This document shows, one piece after another, positions 17,677 to 27,472 of a stretch of 64,000 nucleotides of DNA. The position numbers were made by a program, and so were the translations under genes. The notes under the pieces are model-generated. The model made no database searches. It saw only the letters and a program-made list of their open reading frames with translations, and was not told the origin of the DNA. The DNA is from Candidatus Gastranaerophilales bacterium (GTDB lineage: Bacteria > Cyanobacteriota > Vampirovibrionia > Gastranaerophilales > Gastranaerophilaceae): assembly GCA_900768915.1 (NCBI GenBank), contig CAAGEQ010000014.1, positions 1 through 64,000 of the forward strand, in the 5' to 3' direction. The first letter of the stretch is position 1. Every line of letters begins with the position of its first letter.

Positions 17677-18336
17677 TTATTCTGCCACTGTGTTAAATAT
17701 TCTGTCGCCAGCATCACCCATACCTGGAATGATGTAGCCTTTTTCGTTTAATTTTTCATCTACTGCTGCTGTAATAATTTCTACGTCAGGGAATTCCTTA
17801 TGGATTAATTCTATTCCTTGTGGAGCAGCAATTATATTGATACATTTTATATTTGATAATGGAATTTGTTTATCTGCGTATAATCTGATTGCTTCAAGCA
17901 TTGAATTACCTGTTGCAAGCATTGGATCTGTAATATAAACATAAAATTTTTCTGGATTTGGTGTTGCCATAGGTACTTTGTTGTAGTACCAAACTGGTTT
18001 TAGAGTTTCTTCATCTCTATACATACCAATGTGTCTTATACATGCATCTGGTAATATATCAATTGCTTCATCTGTAAAAATAAGACCTGCTCTTAATATT
18101 GGGGATATAATAATTTTTATATCATTCGCAATATCTTTTGATACAAACTTTGTTAAAGGTGTCTCAATTTCTTTATCAACAAGTGGTAAATTTTTTGATG
18201 CTTCATATAACAAAACTCGAGTTATTTTTCTTGCTGCAATTCTAACGCCTTGACTATCTGTATTTTTATTACGCATAGTACATAAACTTTGACAAATTAC
18301 AGGATTTTTAATTACTTTAACATTTTTCATAACCAT
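17677..18336 (-). CDS. upp: Uracil phosphoribosyltransferase
   Basis: 219 residues, with the PRPP-binding loop YITDPMLATGNSM, the SPILRAGL segment and the C-terminal uracil-binding stretch IPGMGDAGDRIFNT. It makes UMP from uracil and PRPP. The reading frame opens 1 bp after the stop of the MCE gene, so translation is probably coupled; the frame contains ATG at 18336 and again two codons later, both served by the AAAGGAA upstream. Confidence 0.95.
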   Translation of the reverse strand: MVMKNVKVIKNPVICQSLCTMRNKNTDSQGVRIAARKITRVLLYEASKNLPLVDKEIETPLTKFVSKDIANDIKIIISPILRAGLIFTDEAIDILPDACIRHIGMYRDEETLKPVWYYNKVPMATPNPEKFYVYITDPMLATGNSMLEAIRLYADKQIPLSNIKCINIIAAPQGIELIHKEFPDVEIITAAVDEKLNEKGYIIPGMGDAGDRIFNTVAE

Positions 18337-18337
18337 A

Positions 18338-19003
18338 TTATTCTTTTCCTTTATACTTGTCTAAAATAATTTTTAGATTATTCATATTACTTTTTGAATT
18401 TTGAAGCCAACCATCTGTATAGTCAATAAAATTACTTATGTCTTCATTTGTTTCTATTATAGTTGGATTTTCTATTCTGTTCAATTCTGTTCCAAAATTT
18501 GATACGGAATATATCATATTCATTATTTTTTGGTACATTTGATATAACAAACTCCAACAATCTCTTAAACGTTTTGGACGTTCTACGATAATGTATGTAT
18601 TGTTGTTTGTAACTAATTCTTTAGTTATATGTTTATTTGATGATGGTGGAAATAATTCTAATGATTTTGAACCACCCAAACCGCTGAATTCAACGGTTGC
18701 AATTGTGCCTTCTTGTATATGAATAGATTTGTTTGTTATTTTGAATTTTACAACAACTTCATCATCATTTATAATTTTCGTTTTAGTAACATATCCTACA
18801 GGTATTCCCATAAGATTAACAGGAGAACCAACAATTAGACCATCAACATCAGGCATATAAATTTTATGTGTTTCAAAAGAATTCTCGTATTTATTTAAAA
18901 CGAATATTCCAATAGATATAAACACTACTATAATTAGGAACCAGATGCCAGTTTCAATACGTCTAAGTTTTGAAGTACGGCTTTTTCTTTCATGTTTCTC
19001 CAT
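18338..19003 (-). CDS. MCE/MlaD-family membrane protein
   Basis: The 221-residue protein has a basic cytosolic start, one membrane helix (about 19-38), then an MCE domain with the pattern VDGLIVGSPVNLMGIPVGYV followed by a short helical tail. MCE proteins form hexameric rings in the periplasm that carry lipids between membranes, normally with an ABC permease and ATPase. Those partners are not in this window. It may work with a system encoded elsewhere. The ATG has no ribosome site; a TAAAAT lies exactly 6 nt upstream. It is followed by upp and deoB. Confidence 0.78.
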   Translation of the reverse strand: MEKHERKSRTSKLRRIETGIWFLIIVVFISIGIFVLNKYENSFETHKIYMPDVDGLIVGSPVNLMGIPVGYVTKTKIINDDEVVVKFKITNKSIHIQEGTIATVEFSGLGGSKSLELFPPSSNKHITKELVTNNNTYIIVERPKRLRDCWSLLYQMYQKIMNMIYSVSNFGTELNRIENPTIIETNEDISNFIDYTDGWLQNSKSNMNNLKIILDKYKGKE

Positions 19004-19009
19004 ACAATA

Positions 19010-19015
19010 ATTTTA
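19010..19015 (-). promoter_or_regulatory. -10 box 6 nt before the MCE gene (leaderless candidate)
   Basis: On the minus strand TAAAAT is separated from the ATG by 6 nt and there is no Shine-Dalgarno sequence. The -35 region is weak (TTGTTG at 17 bp). Confidence 0.35.
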
Positions 19016-19045
19016 TCAAAAATTATGGCTTTCAACAAGCAAAAT

Positions 19046-21037
19046 TTATTTTTCTCTACACATTTCACGCAATTTTTTTAGTTGGTCACGAATTTCTGCT
19101 GCTCGTTCGAAATCAAGAACTTTTGCTGCTTTATGCATATCTTTTTCAAGTTTATCTATTAGTTTTGGCAAGTTTTTCTTATCAATACCCATATCAACCA
19201 TTTCTTCTGCAACAATATCTTCAAGACTTCTATAACTTTCAACCAAAGATAATAAGTTGTTTTCAATTGGTTTTTTGATTGTTTGAGGTATGATACCGTA
19301 TTTTTTATTATATGCTATTTGTATTTCTCGTCTTCTATTTGTTTCATCAATGGCTTTTTGCATTGAATCAGTTATTTTATCAGCATACATGATAACTTCA
19401 CCACAAGAGTTTCTTGCTGCACGACCGATTGTTTGAATTAAACTTGTTTCTGATCTTAAAAATCCTTCTTTATCAGCATCCATAATTGCAACGAGTGAAA
19501 CTTCCGGTATATCAAGCCCTTCTCTTAGTAGGTTTACACCAATCAAAACATCAAATTCACCGAGTCTTAAATCTCTCAATATTTCGACTCTTTCCATTGA
19601 TTTAACTTCACTATGTAAATATCTTACTCTAATACCTTCTTGCAAGAAGTAATCACACAGGTCTTCTGCCATACGTTTAGTTAAAGTTGTTATTAAAACT
19701 CTTTCATTTTTCTCTACACGTTTTTCTATCTCTTTTATTAAATCTGGAATTTGGCTATCAATTGGTCTAATATGAATTTTAGGGTCAACCAAGCCTGTTG
19801 GTCTAATAATTTGTTCAACAATTTGAGAAGATGTTGAAGTTTCAAATTCAGATGGTGTAGCAGATATATAGATTTTTTGTCCTACTTTTGCAAAAAATTC
19901 ATCATTAGTTAACGGTCTATTATCTCTAGCACAAGGTAATCTAAAACCATAATTTATTAAAGTATCTTTTCTTGCTCTATCTCCATGTGACATACCTTTT
20001 AATTGAGGTAATGTTACGTGAGATTCATCTATTACAGTTAAAAAATCTCCTCTGAAATAATCAAGTAATGTTGCGGGAGCACTACCTTCTGGACGTCGTT
20101 CAATTATTCTTGAATAATTCTCAATTCCAGAACAATATCCCATTTCTTTAATCATTTCAATATCATATTTTACACGTTGTTCTAGTCTTTGTGCCTCTAA
20201 TATTTTGTTTTCATCATATAATTCAGTTAATCTGTTTTGTAGTTCTGCCCTAATTAGTGTAATCGTTTCTTCTTCATTTTCATCGTATGAAAGATAATGC
20301 ACTGCAGGATAAATAATTGTCTTTTCTGGTATTTCAACAATTTCACCGGAAACTGGATCTATTTTTACAATTTTTTCAATTTCATCGCCAAACATGCAAA
20401 TTCTAGTAACAATTTTTTCATAGGCAGGCATGAGTTCTACCACATCACCTCTTGCTCTGAATGTAGAATGTTCTAGTGTTAAATCATTTCTTTTATATTG
20501 GATACTTACTAAGTGTTTAAGTAGTTCATCTCTATCTATTTCATCACCAACATTTAGTTCAATAGAACCTTTAAAATAGTTTTCAGGAAGTCCTAAGCCA
20601 TATATACAACTTACAGATGCAACAATTATTACGTCATTTCTTTCATACAAACTTCTTGTCGTATTATGTCTTAATCTGTCAATTTCTTCATTGATACTCG
20701 CTGATTTTTCTATGTATGTATCAGTTCTTGGAATATATGCTTCTGGTTGATAGTAGTCATAATAACTTATGAAATATTCCACAGCATTATCTGGAAATAA
20801 TTCCTTAAACTCATTGTATAACTGTGCAGCAAGTGTTTTGTTGTGAGCAATTATAAGTGTGGGCTTTTGAATTTTTTCAATTACATTAGCAATTGTAAAG
20901 GTTTTACCAGAACCTGTAATACCTAACAATGTTTGAGCATCATAGCCAGAATTGATGCCATCAACCAATTCTTTTATTGCTTTTGGCTGGTCACCTGCTG
21001 GGCCATATTTAGAATTTATTTTGAATTTTCTATCCAT
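19046..21037 (-). CDS. uvrB: Excinuclease ABC subunit B
   Basis: The 663-residue helicase-like damage-verification subunit of nucleotide excision repair. Visible are Walker A GITGSGKTFTIAN, the beta-hairpin region YFISYYDYYQPEAYIPRTD, DESHV and the helicase motif QTIGRAARN. The C-terminal UVR motif that binds UvrC, EKDMHKAAKVLDFERAAEIRD, is intact. A longer frame begins 6 codons earlier, but a promoter-like pair whose -10 ends 6 nt before the ATG at 21037 argues for the shorter start. uvrA and uvrC are not in the window. Confidence 0.96.
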   Translation of the reverse strand: MDRKFKINSKYGPAGDQPKAIKELVDGINSGYDAQTLLGITGSGKTFTIANVIEKIQKPTLIIAHNKTLAAQLYNEFKELFPDNAVEYFISYYDYYQPEAYIPRTDTYIEKSASINEEIDRLRHNTTRSLYERNDVIIVASVSCIYGLGLPENYFKGSIELNVGDEIDRDELLKHLVSIQYKRNDLTLEHSTFRARGDVVELMPAYEKIVTRICMFGDEIEKIVKIDPVSGEIVEIPEKTIIYPAVHYLSYDENEEETITLIRAELQNRLTELYDENKILEAQRLEQRVKYDIEMIKEMGYCSGIENYSRIIERRPEGSAPATLLDYFRGDFLTVIDESHVTLPQLKGMSHGDRARKDTLINYGFRLPCARDNRPLTNDEFFAKVGQKIYISATPSEFETSTSSQIVEQIIRPTGLVDPKIHIRPIDSQIPDLIKEIEKRVEKNERVLITTLTKRMAEDLCDYFLQEGIRVRYLHSEVKSMERVEILRDLRLGEFDVLIGVNLLREGLDIPEVSLVAIMDADKEGFLRSETSLIQTIGRAARNSCGEVIMYADKITDSMQKAIDETNRRREIQIAYNKKYGIIPQTIKKPIENNLLSLVESYRSLEDIVAEEMVDMGIDKKNLPKLIDKLEKDMHKAAKVLDFERAAEIRDQLKKLREMCREK

Positions 21038-21043
21038 AACAAA

Positions 21044-21071
21044 ATTATACAACATTAAGTATTTTTGTCAT
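21044..21071 (-). promoter_or_regulatory. Leaderless-type promoter of uvrB
   Basis: On the minus strand ATGACA (5 of 6) and TATAAT (6 of 6) are 16 bp apart, and the -10 box ends 6 nt before the ATG at 21037. No ribosome site is present, so the mRNA should start at the ATG. Confidence 0.6.
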
Positions 21072-21080
21072 ATTTGTATG

Positions 21081-21689
21081 TTATTTTGTTTGTAGAATTT
21101 CTAAAAGTTCGTTATGGATTGTTTCTATTGATTTAGAACCATCTAAAACTTTTACTCTTTCAGGTTCTTGTTTAGCAATTTCTAAATAACCATTTCTTAC
21201 ACGTTTGAAAAATTCTATGCCAGCAGATTCCATTCTATCTTTGTTTTTGCCAACTCTTTTTTGAGCAGTATCAATATCTATATCAAAGATAAATGTTAAA
21301 TCTGGTTTTAAACCACTTGTGGCAATGTTATTTAACATTTTTATTTGTTCAATATCAAGTTCTCGTCCATAACCTTGATATGCAACTGTTGAATCTGTGT
21401 GCCTGTCACATAATACAATTTCACCTCTCGCAACAGCAGGTTTGATTATTGTATCTACGTGTTGAGCCCTATCTGCTAGAAATAAGAAAGATTCGCAAAC
21501 AGGTGATACTTCTCCGTCGTAATTAAGTAATATTTCTCTTAATTTTGTACCTAAACCTTTTGCTCCAGGTTCACGTGTCAAAAGAACTGTTCTACCTTGT
21601 TTTTCAAAATAATCTTTTAACATTTCTATTTGTGTTGTTTTGCCACAACCATCAGTTCCCTCAAAAGTTATAAACAATCCTTTTTCCAT
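21081..21689 (-). CDS. tmk: Thymidylate kinase
   Basis: The 202-residue enzyme has the P-loop FEGTDGCGKTTQ, the DR motif in LCDRHTDSTVAYQG and a lid region; it converts dTMP to dTDP. The frame is open from 21707, but the ATG at 21689 has AGAGG 8 nt upstream and matches the family start (EKGLFITFEG). That ATG overlaps the stop of the solute-binding protein gene (TAATG), so the two genes are coupled. Confidence 0.93.
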   Translation of the reverse strand: MEKGLFITFEGTDGCGKTTQIEMLKDYFEKQGRTVLLTREPGAKGLGTKLREILLNYDGEVSPVCESFLFLADRAQHVDTIIKPAVARGEIVLCDRHTDSTVAYQGYGRELDIEQIKMLNNIATSGLKPDLTFIFDIDIDTAQKRVGKNKDRMESAGIEFFKRVRNGYLEIAKQEPERVKVLDGSKSIETIHNELLEILQTK

Positions 21690-22906
21690 TATTGTAACCT
21701 CTTCCATTCTTTTGCAACTTTTTCTAAAACTTGTTTAGTATCACCTTTATTCAATAATATTGTTTGAACAGCAGTATTGATTAATAGATTTATGTCTTTT
21801 TGATTATTTTTTTGTCTTAATACTGGTTGAACTTTTGTTATTTGTTTTGCACTATATTTTCTTGCTCTTGCCATTACATCTTTATCTGAATTGTAGAACT
21901 CATCTTGTAGAGCATATTTGTTCGTAGAAATAACGTTTGTTCTTTTTGCTAATTTTAGTTGGTTTTCTTTATTCGTTAAAAATAGACAAAAATCTAGTGC
22001 TTCTTTTTTATTTTTTGCTTTTACTGGTATGATAAAATTCATCAATGAAAAATCATTTTGTCCTAATTCACCAACAATTTGAGGTGCTACTTCTGTATTC
22101 TTGTAAACATTAGGGGCATTATCTTTAATCATAGATAAGAAGTTCGCTCCACCTTGAAAGAATACAACGTTTTCTGACATGTATTTTTCTAATGCTTCTT
22201 GATGTGTTTGAGTAATACTTTCAGCTGGTATTAGTTTGTTTTGATAAAGTGATTTGTACATATCAAAAACTTGAACACTTTTTTTAGATGCGATATTTTC
22301 TGTTGAATTTATACCATACTTATTTAGTATTTTAAGCATTGTGTCATTTTCTGTTATTGTGGGAAAATATGCATAACTATTAGTATTTTTCTTTATAATT
22401 TTTGATATATTTGCTAAATCATTATACGTTTTTGGTAACTGCTTTAAATCTGATTTTTTGAATAATGATTTATTGTATATAGTCACTGCAGATGTTGCAT
22501 ACCAAGGTATAGCAAATAGTTTGCCATTATATTTTAGCGAATCAACAATATCTTTATTGAATTCTGTTAATTTTTCTTCTGGAATATATTCTAATGCTCC
22601 TTTTTGAGCAAGAATAGAAGAAAAATCAGGGTTTAAGTTTACTAAATCTGGTGGATTATTACTTAATATTGAGGCTAATGTACGTTTTTCACCCTCAGAG
22701 AATGGTACATCAATCCATTTTATTTTTATATTTGGGTGAGTTGTTTCATATTCTGAAATTATCCCATTGATATAATCAGAAAAATTACTCATTTGTAATG
22801 TCCAAAAAACAACTTCTGTTTTGTCTGATTGAACGTTTTTATTAGAACCAATGTAAGCAAAAAATAGACCAATAATTATTAAAAATACGTATAAAAATTT
22901 CTTCAT
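21689..22906 (-). CDS. Extracellular sugar-type solute-binding protein, orphan
   Basis: A 405-residue protein with an N-terminal hydrophobic segment (about 4-20) ending without a lipobox Cys, so it is exported or anchored. The rest matches family 1 solute-binding proteins: VVFWTLQMSNFSDYINGIISEYE, the NPPDLVNLNPDF segment, and FAIPWYATSAVTIYNKSLF. It should bind an oligosaccharide for an ABC importer, but no permease gene is adjacent; instead it is coupled to tmk. The ATG has no near ribosome site; TATTAT ends 6 nt before it. Confidence 0.82.
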   Translation of the reverse strand: MKKFLYVFLIIIGLFFAYIGSNKNVQSDKTEVVFWTLQMSNFSDYINGIISEYETTHPNIKIKWIDVPFSEGEKRTLASILSNNPPDLVNLNPDFSSILAQKGALEYIPEEKLTEFNKDIVDSLKYNGKLFAIPWYATSAVTIYNKSLFKKSDLKQLPKTYNDLANISKIIKKNTNSYAYFPTITENDTMLKILNKYGINSTENIASKKSVQVFDMYKSLYQNKLIPAESITQTHQEALEKYMSENVVFFQGGANFLSMIKDNAPNVYKNTEVAPQIVGELGQNDFSLMNFIIPVKAKNKKEALDFCLFLTNKENQLKLAKRTNVISTNKYALQDEFYNSDKDVMARARKYSAKQITKVQPVLRQKNNQKDINLLINTAVQTILLNKGDTKQVLEKVAKEWKRLQ

Positions 22907-22912
22907 ATTTAT

Positions 22913-22918
22913 ATAATA
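22913..22918 (-). promoter_or_regulatory. -10 box 6 nt before the solute-binding protein gene
   Basis: TATTAT on the minus strand, 6 nt from the ATG. The nearest GGGAG is about 17 nt from the start, too far for normal initiation. Confidence 0.3.
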
Positions 22919-22978
22919 TTAACTCCCTAAACAACTAATATTAGCACGTATAAACAACTATTGCAATAAAACTTACGT

Positions 22979-24781
22979 TTATTCTTCATTCAAACTTAAT
23001 ACAGCCATAAATGCTTCTTGTGGAACTTCAACTCTACCAACTGCTTTCATACGTTTTTTACCACGTTTTTGTTTCTCTAACAGTTTACGTTTTCTTGAAA
23101 TGTCACCACCATAACATTTATCAAGTACACTTTTTCTTAGTGCTTTTATATTTGTTCTAGCGATTACTCTTCCGCCAATTGCTGCTTGAATAGGTACTTC
23201 AAACATTTGTCTTGGGATAATGGTTTTTAATTTTTCGGTTAATTTTTGACCTATGTAAAATGCACTATCTTCGTGACAGATTACAGATAATGCGTCAACA
23301 ACTTCGCCGGCAAGCATAACATCTAGTTTTACAAGTTTTGAACGTTTGTAATCAACAAATTCGTAATCTAAACTTGCGTAACCTTTTGAACGTGATTTTA
23401 ATTGGTCATAAAAATCAGTAATTACTTCTGATAAAGGTATGTGATAAATTAAATCAGCCCTTACTTTATCAATATAATTCATATTGATAAATATGCCTCG
23501 TTTTGTTTGAGCCAAATCCATCAGAGTACCAACATATTCGTTCGGTGTAATAATAGATACTTTTACATAAGGTTCTTCTATGTAATCACGATATTGTGCT
23601 GCTGGTAAATTTGCAGGGTTATCAATTTCTATTACTTCACCGTTTGTTTTGTGAACTTTATATATTACAGATGGTGCAGTTGTTACGATTGATAGATTGT
23701 ATTCTCTTTCCAATCGTTCTTGTGCAATTTCCATGTGTAACATACCTAAGAAACCACATCTAAAACCAAAACCTAGTGCAGATGATGTTTCAGGTTCAAA
23801 AGTGATACTACTATCACTTAATTTCAATTTTTCTAATGCTTCTTTTAATTCATGATAGTCTTCGTTATCAACTGGATAAAGACCAGAAAATACCATTGGT
23901 AAGGCTTCTTTATAACCTGGAAGGGCCTCTTGTGCTGGATTTTCAACATTTATAATTGTGTCACCAACAAATCTTGTTATTTCTTTTATAGAACCAGCAA
24001 AATATCCAACATCACCACAAGTTAATTCTTTTACAGGAACTCTGTGAGGTGTTAAATATCCAAGTTCTATGATTTCATATTCTTTACCAGAAGCCATAAA
24101 TTTGATTTTGTCACCGAGATGCATTTTCCCATCAACAATTTTAAAGAAACAAAGCGTTCCTAAATATGGATCATAAGCACTATCGAAAACTAATGCTCTT
24201 AAAGGTTTTTCTGTAGTGTCTTCTGGTGGTGGCATAAAGTTTACAATCGCTTCAAGCACTTCTTCTATATTTTCACCAGTTTTTGCACTTACTGGAATAG
24301 CCATTTCTGCATCAATTCCTAAAACTTCTTCTATTTCAGCTTTAACTCCTTCTACATCTGCAGATGGTAAATCAATTTTGTTAATAACTGGAATGATTTC
24401 AAGATTTTGTTCTGCTGCAAGGTAAACATTTGCTAGTGTTTGTGCTTCTACACCTTGAGTAGCATCAACGATTAGTAATGCACCTTCACAGGCAGCCAAT
24501 GAACGAGAAACTTCATAAGAAAAATCTACGTGACCAGGGGTATCAATAAGGTTAAGGATATAGTCCTTACCATCATTTGCTTTATAATTCATTCTGGCAG
24601 CATTAAGTTTGATTGTGATACCACGCTCACGTTCAATATCCATTGTATCAAGCAATTGATTTTGCATATCACGTTGTGCGATAGTATTTGTTGCTTCTAA
24701 CAATCTATCTGCTAGTGTTGATTTGCCGTGGTCAATGTGGGCTATTATACAAAAGTTTCTAACATTTTCTCTATATTTCAT
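22979..24781 (-). CDS. lepA: Elongation factor 4 (LepA)
   Basis: Full length at 600 residues. The G domain has AHIDHGKSTLADRL, the DTPGHVDF switch and the NKIDLP specificity motif; the C-terminal LepA-specific domain ends with KRKLLEKQKRGKKRMKAVG. This ribosomal GTPase affects back-translocation and assembly under stress. The gene has no ribosome site; a TATAAT ends 6 nt before the ATG. Confidence 0.97.
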   Translation of the reverse strand: MKYRENVRNFCIIAHIDHGKSTLADRLLEATNTIAQRDMQNQLLDTMDIERERGITIKLNAARMNYKANDGKDYILNLIDTPGHVDFSYEVSRSLAACEGALLIVDATQGVEAQTLANVYLAAEQNLEIIPVINKIDLPSADVEGVKAEIEEVLGIDAEMAIPVSAKTGENIEEVLEAIVNFMPPPEDTTEKPLRALVFDSAYDPYLGTLCFFKIVDGKMHLGDKIKFMASGKEYEIIELGYLTPHRVPVKELTCGDVGYFAGSIKEITRFVGDTIINVENPAQEALPGYKEALPMVFSGLYPVDNEDYHELKEALEKLKLSDSSITFEPETSSALGFGFRCGFLGMLHMEIAQERLEREYNLSIVTTAPSVIYKVHKTNGEVIEIDNPANLPAAQYRDYIEEPYVKVSIITPNEYVGTLMDLAQTKRGIFINMNYIDKVRADLIYHIPLSEVITDFYDQLKSRSKGYASLDYEFVDYKRSKLVKLDVMLAGEVVDALSVICHEDSAFYIGQKLTEKLKTIIPRQMFEVPIQAAIGGRVIARTNIKALRKSVLDKCYGGDISRKRKLLEKQKRGKKRMKAVGRVEVPQEAFMAVLSLNEE

Positions 24782-24787
24782 AATTAC

Positions 24788-24793
24788 ATTATA
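24788..24793 (-). promoter_or_regulatory. -10 box 6 nt before lepA (leaderless candidate)
   Basis: Perfect TATAAT on the minus strand with a 6-nt gap to the lepA ATG and no Shine-Dalgarno sequence. The -35 at 17 bp is weak (TTCGTA). Confidence 0.45.
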
Positions 24794-24819
24794 TTATAAA
24801 CATACGTATCTACGAAATT

Positions 24820-25050
24820 TTAATCAAATAGTCCGTTAGCATTTGCTTGAATAAACAAAATTACTGCAATAGCAACAATCGCTGTGATAAATAAAAACCA
24901 TAAAATATTTAAAACAGTTTCACTTAAAGCAGAGAAAAATCCTTCTTCATTTTTTTTAGGTTTTCTATACGCAGGGTCAACCCATTCTCCACAGTTTTTG
25001 CATTTTTTAGCATCATCCGGTATTTCACTTTTACAAAATGGACAAAGCAT
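24820..25050 (-). CDS. Small zinc-ribbon membrane protein
   Basis: The 76-residue protein opens with a zinc ribbon (CPFC at 3-6, CKNCG at 17-21) and ends with one membrane helix (about 48-69). Such zinc-ribbon plus helix proteins are common but mostly without a known role. AAGGAG lies upstream. It sits between the TolC-like gene and lepA on the same strand, with no clear functional link. Confidence 0.7.
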   Translation of the reverse strand: MLCPFCKSEIPDDAKKCKNCGEWVDPAYRKPKKNEEGFFSALSETVLNILWFLFITAIVAIAVILFIQANANGLFD

Positions 25051-25123
25051 TGTTTACTCCTTAAAAAAATAATTAACTATTATATTTAGAGTATCATATT
25101 ATTATATTCATTGTAAAGCGATT

Positions 25124-26506
25124 TTATAAATTTGTTTCAGTAGTGTAATCTTTTCCACCAACAGATTTATATAAAGATATTGTTGAAATAATATAATTTA
25201 TTTTAGAATTTACTTCTTCTTTGTTTACAATCAATAAGTTTTGTTCTGATTTTAATTTTGCCAAATCTGACAATGCACCAATTGTATTTTGTTCAGAAGA
25301 TAAAGAATATTTTATTTTTTCCAGATTATCTTTTTCAATATCTCTGTCCATTTTTCTTTTAGATAACTTTGCATTAGACATAGCATCATTTACTTCTTGA
25401 AGTGAAGTTAAAATAGTTTTGTTATATAATTCTACGGCTTTTTGATATTCATATTTCATGTATCTTACTTTCGCCATTTTTGCACCACCAGAGAATAAAT
25501 CGAAATTAGGTGCAATACCTGCTAATGAACGGAAAGTATTTGGTGCAAATATTCTATCTAGATAGAATGAATTGAAACCTATTTCACCAAAGATATTTAT
25601 TTTAGGTAAAATTTCTCTACGTGCAACTTTTACATCAAGACCTGTTTTCTTTATGTAAAATTCAGATTGGATAATATCTGGTCTATATTGTATTATTTCT
25701 GAACCTATTTGTAGAGGTATATCAAAGGTTTTAACTTCGTTATATGGACTATGTTTAATATTAGCAATAGTTCTATCGCCAAGATAAACTTTTAATTGGT
25801 TTGTCAAAACTTCTTTTATGTCATTTAGACTGTCTAATTCGTTTTCAAGTACAAATAATTGTTGCTTTTCGCTTAGTACTTGAGGTAAAGGACACATGCC
25901 GTTTTTGTATTGTTTTTCTGTTAAAAGAACAACATTTTTTTGTATATCAACTAATTTATTTTGTAATCTAATTAATTCATCTGTTTTAATTAAGTTATAG
26001 TAGTTACTTGCAAAAGCCGATGTCATGCTTATATAAGTCGCACGTTCATTTTGTGCAATAATATCTTTTTGTCTTTTTGCACTTTTTGTTGCTAAATAAT
26101 TTTTACCCCACAAATCTAGTTCATAAGTCATTGTTAATGGCAAAACATAGTTTGGTTGGCTATATGTGTTAACAGTCATTCTACCAAATCTTAAATCACC
26201 TGAGTTAAACATTTCTGAATATTCCGGAGTGAAGCCAACGTGTGGTAATTGATTAGCAAACATCATTTTTACAGTTTCTTGTGCTTGTTTTGTTTTTAAG
26301 TTTGCTATTTTTAAATCTTGGTTATTTTTATAAACATCTTGTAAATATGATGATAATATATCATCGTTATATTTATCCCACCATTTTAAGTTTAAGTATT
26401 CAATATGTTTGTCTGTTTCAGGTTGTTTACCTTTTGCAAATGTAGGAATTGCTGTCGCAACAAAGGCAAACAATATCATCAATATTGCTAAATTAATCTT
26501 TTTCAT
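25124..26506 (-). CDS. Outer membrane efflux protein, TolC/NodT family
   Basis: A 460-residue protein with a signal peptide (about 1-24, ending TFA). The two-repeat TolC layout follows: LQDVYKNNQDLKIANLKTKQAQETVKMM in the first half and GSEIIQYRPDIIQSEFYIKKTGLDVKVARREILPKI in the second, the latter typical of RND-type outer membrane factors. It should form a trimeric channel across the outer membrane for export of drugs or proteins. The inner-membrane pump is not adjacent. AGAGGTT precedes the start. Confidence 0.88.
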   Translation of the reverse strand: MKKINLAILMILFAFVATAIPTFAKGKQPETDKHIEYLNLKWWDKYNDDILSSYLQDVYKNNQDLKIANLKTKQAQETVKMMFANQLPHVGFTPEYSEMFNSGDLRFGRMTVNTYSQPNYVLPLTMTYELDLWGKNYLATKSAKRQKDIIAQNERATYISMTSAFASNYYNLIKTDELIRLQNKLVDIQKNVVLLTEKQYKNGMCPLPQVLSEKQQLFVLENELDSLNDIKEVLTNQLKVYLGDRTIANIKHSPYNEVKTFDIPLQIGSEIIQYRPDIIQSEFYIKKTGLDVKVARREILPKINIFGEIGFNSFYLDRIFAPNTFRSLAGIAPNFDLFSGGAKMAKVRYMKYEYQKAVELYNKTILTSLQEVNDAMSNAKLSKRKMDRDIEKDNLEKIKYSLSSEQNTIGALSDLAKLKSEQNLLIVNKEEVNSKINYIISTISLYKSVGGKDYTTETNL

Positions 26507-26642
26507 TTTGCTAACCTCTTTGTTATCATAATAACATAAAATTATTTTGTAAACTCGTATAATATTAAAAAATAATTAAGTGTCTATTCTTAAATTTAAT
26601 AATATTGTATAATATGATTAAGAAAAGAAAAGGAGAGTGTAA

Positions 26643-27374
26643 ATGTCAAATCCTGTATTAAATGAAAACTTTGTTGCAGGGAATTCTGCAGATAGAGTTA
26701 TTACTGGTCAAACAATGACTGTTAATGGTACATTGGATAAAACAATGTTGTTATTCTTGTGTGCGTTATTACCTGCTGCTTATACTTGGCAACAGTTTAC
26801 TGCTGGTTTTACTGACAAGGCTGGCATGTTGATGACTGTTGGTGCAATTGTTGGTTTTATTGCTGCATTGGTGGCTAGTTTTACTAGAAATAAGATTTTT
26901 GTTCCTGTTTACGCAGTATGTGAAGGTTTATTTTTAGGTGGTATTTCAGCCGTATTTAATGCTGCTTATCCTGGAATAGTTATTCAAGCAGTACTTGCAA
27001 CATTTGCTGCAATGTTTACTATGCTTGCATTGTACAGGTTAAGAGTTATTCAATGTACGGACAAATTCAGAAGTGTTATTTATATTTCAACAATATCAAT
27101 TGCTGTATTGTATTTGATACAATGGATTGCATCTTTCTTCCATTATAGTATTCCTGCAATATTTGGTGCTGGTACAATCGGTATCGGTTTTAGTGTAATT
27201 GTTGTTGGTATTGCCGCATTGAACTTGATTTTAGATTTTGATTTTATCGAACGTGGTGCTCAAAATATGTTGCCTAAAGATTATGAATGGTTTGGTGCAT
27301 TTGGTTTGATGGTTACTCTAGTTTGGTTATATGTTGAAATGCTAAGATTATTGGCTAAATTGAGAGATAGATAA
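26643..27374 (+). CDS. Bax inhibitor-1/YccA family membrane protein
   Basis: The 243-residue protein has about seven membrane helices and the family features: an N-terminal soluble stretch with a short Gly/Thr-rich segment before the first helix, and a C-terminal ALNLILDFDFIERGAQ with the conserved acidic pair. Members act as pH-sensitive calcium leak channels or as protease modulators (YccA with FtsH). AAAGGAGA precedes the start and a TATAAT lies at 26608-26613. A strong hairpin follows at 27408. Confidence 0.88.
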   Translation: MSNPVLNENFVAGNSADRVITGQTMTVNGTLDKTMLLFLCALLPAAYTWQQFTAGFTDKAGMLMTVGAIVGFIAALVASFTRNKIFVPVYAVCEGLFLGGISAVFNAAYPGIVIQAVLATFAAMFTMLALYRLRVIQCTDKFRSVIYISTISIAVLYLIQWIASFFHYSIPAIFGAGTIGIGFSVIVVGIAALNLILDFDFIERGAQNMLPKDYEWFGAFGLMVTLVWLYVEMLRLLAKLRDR

Positions 27375-27407
27375 GGTTTATTTTATATAAATAAATTTTT
27401 ATGATTG

Positions 27408-27444
27408 AATAGCAGGGTTTGATATTTTATCAAACCCTGCTATT
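27408..27444. terminator. Long hairpin terminator
   Basis: A perfect 17-bp stem (AATAGCAGGGTTTGATA, loop TTT). It lies between the Bax inhibitor-1 family gene (plus) and a small minus-strand ORF, so it can act in both directions. The T tract is short on both sides. Confidence 0.75.
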
Positions 27445-27472
27445 TGTAGAAATGGTTGTTTTGTATTAAATT

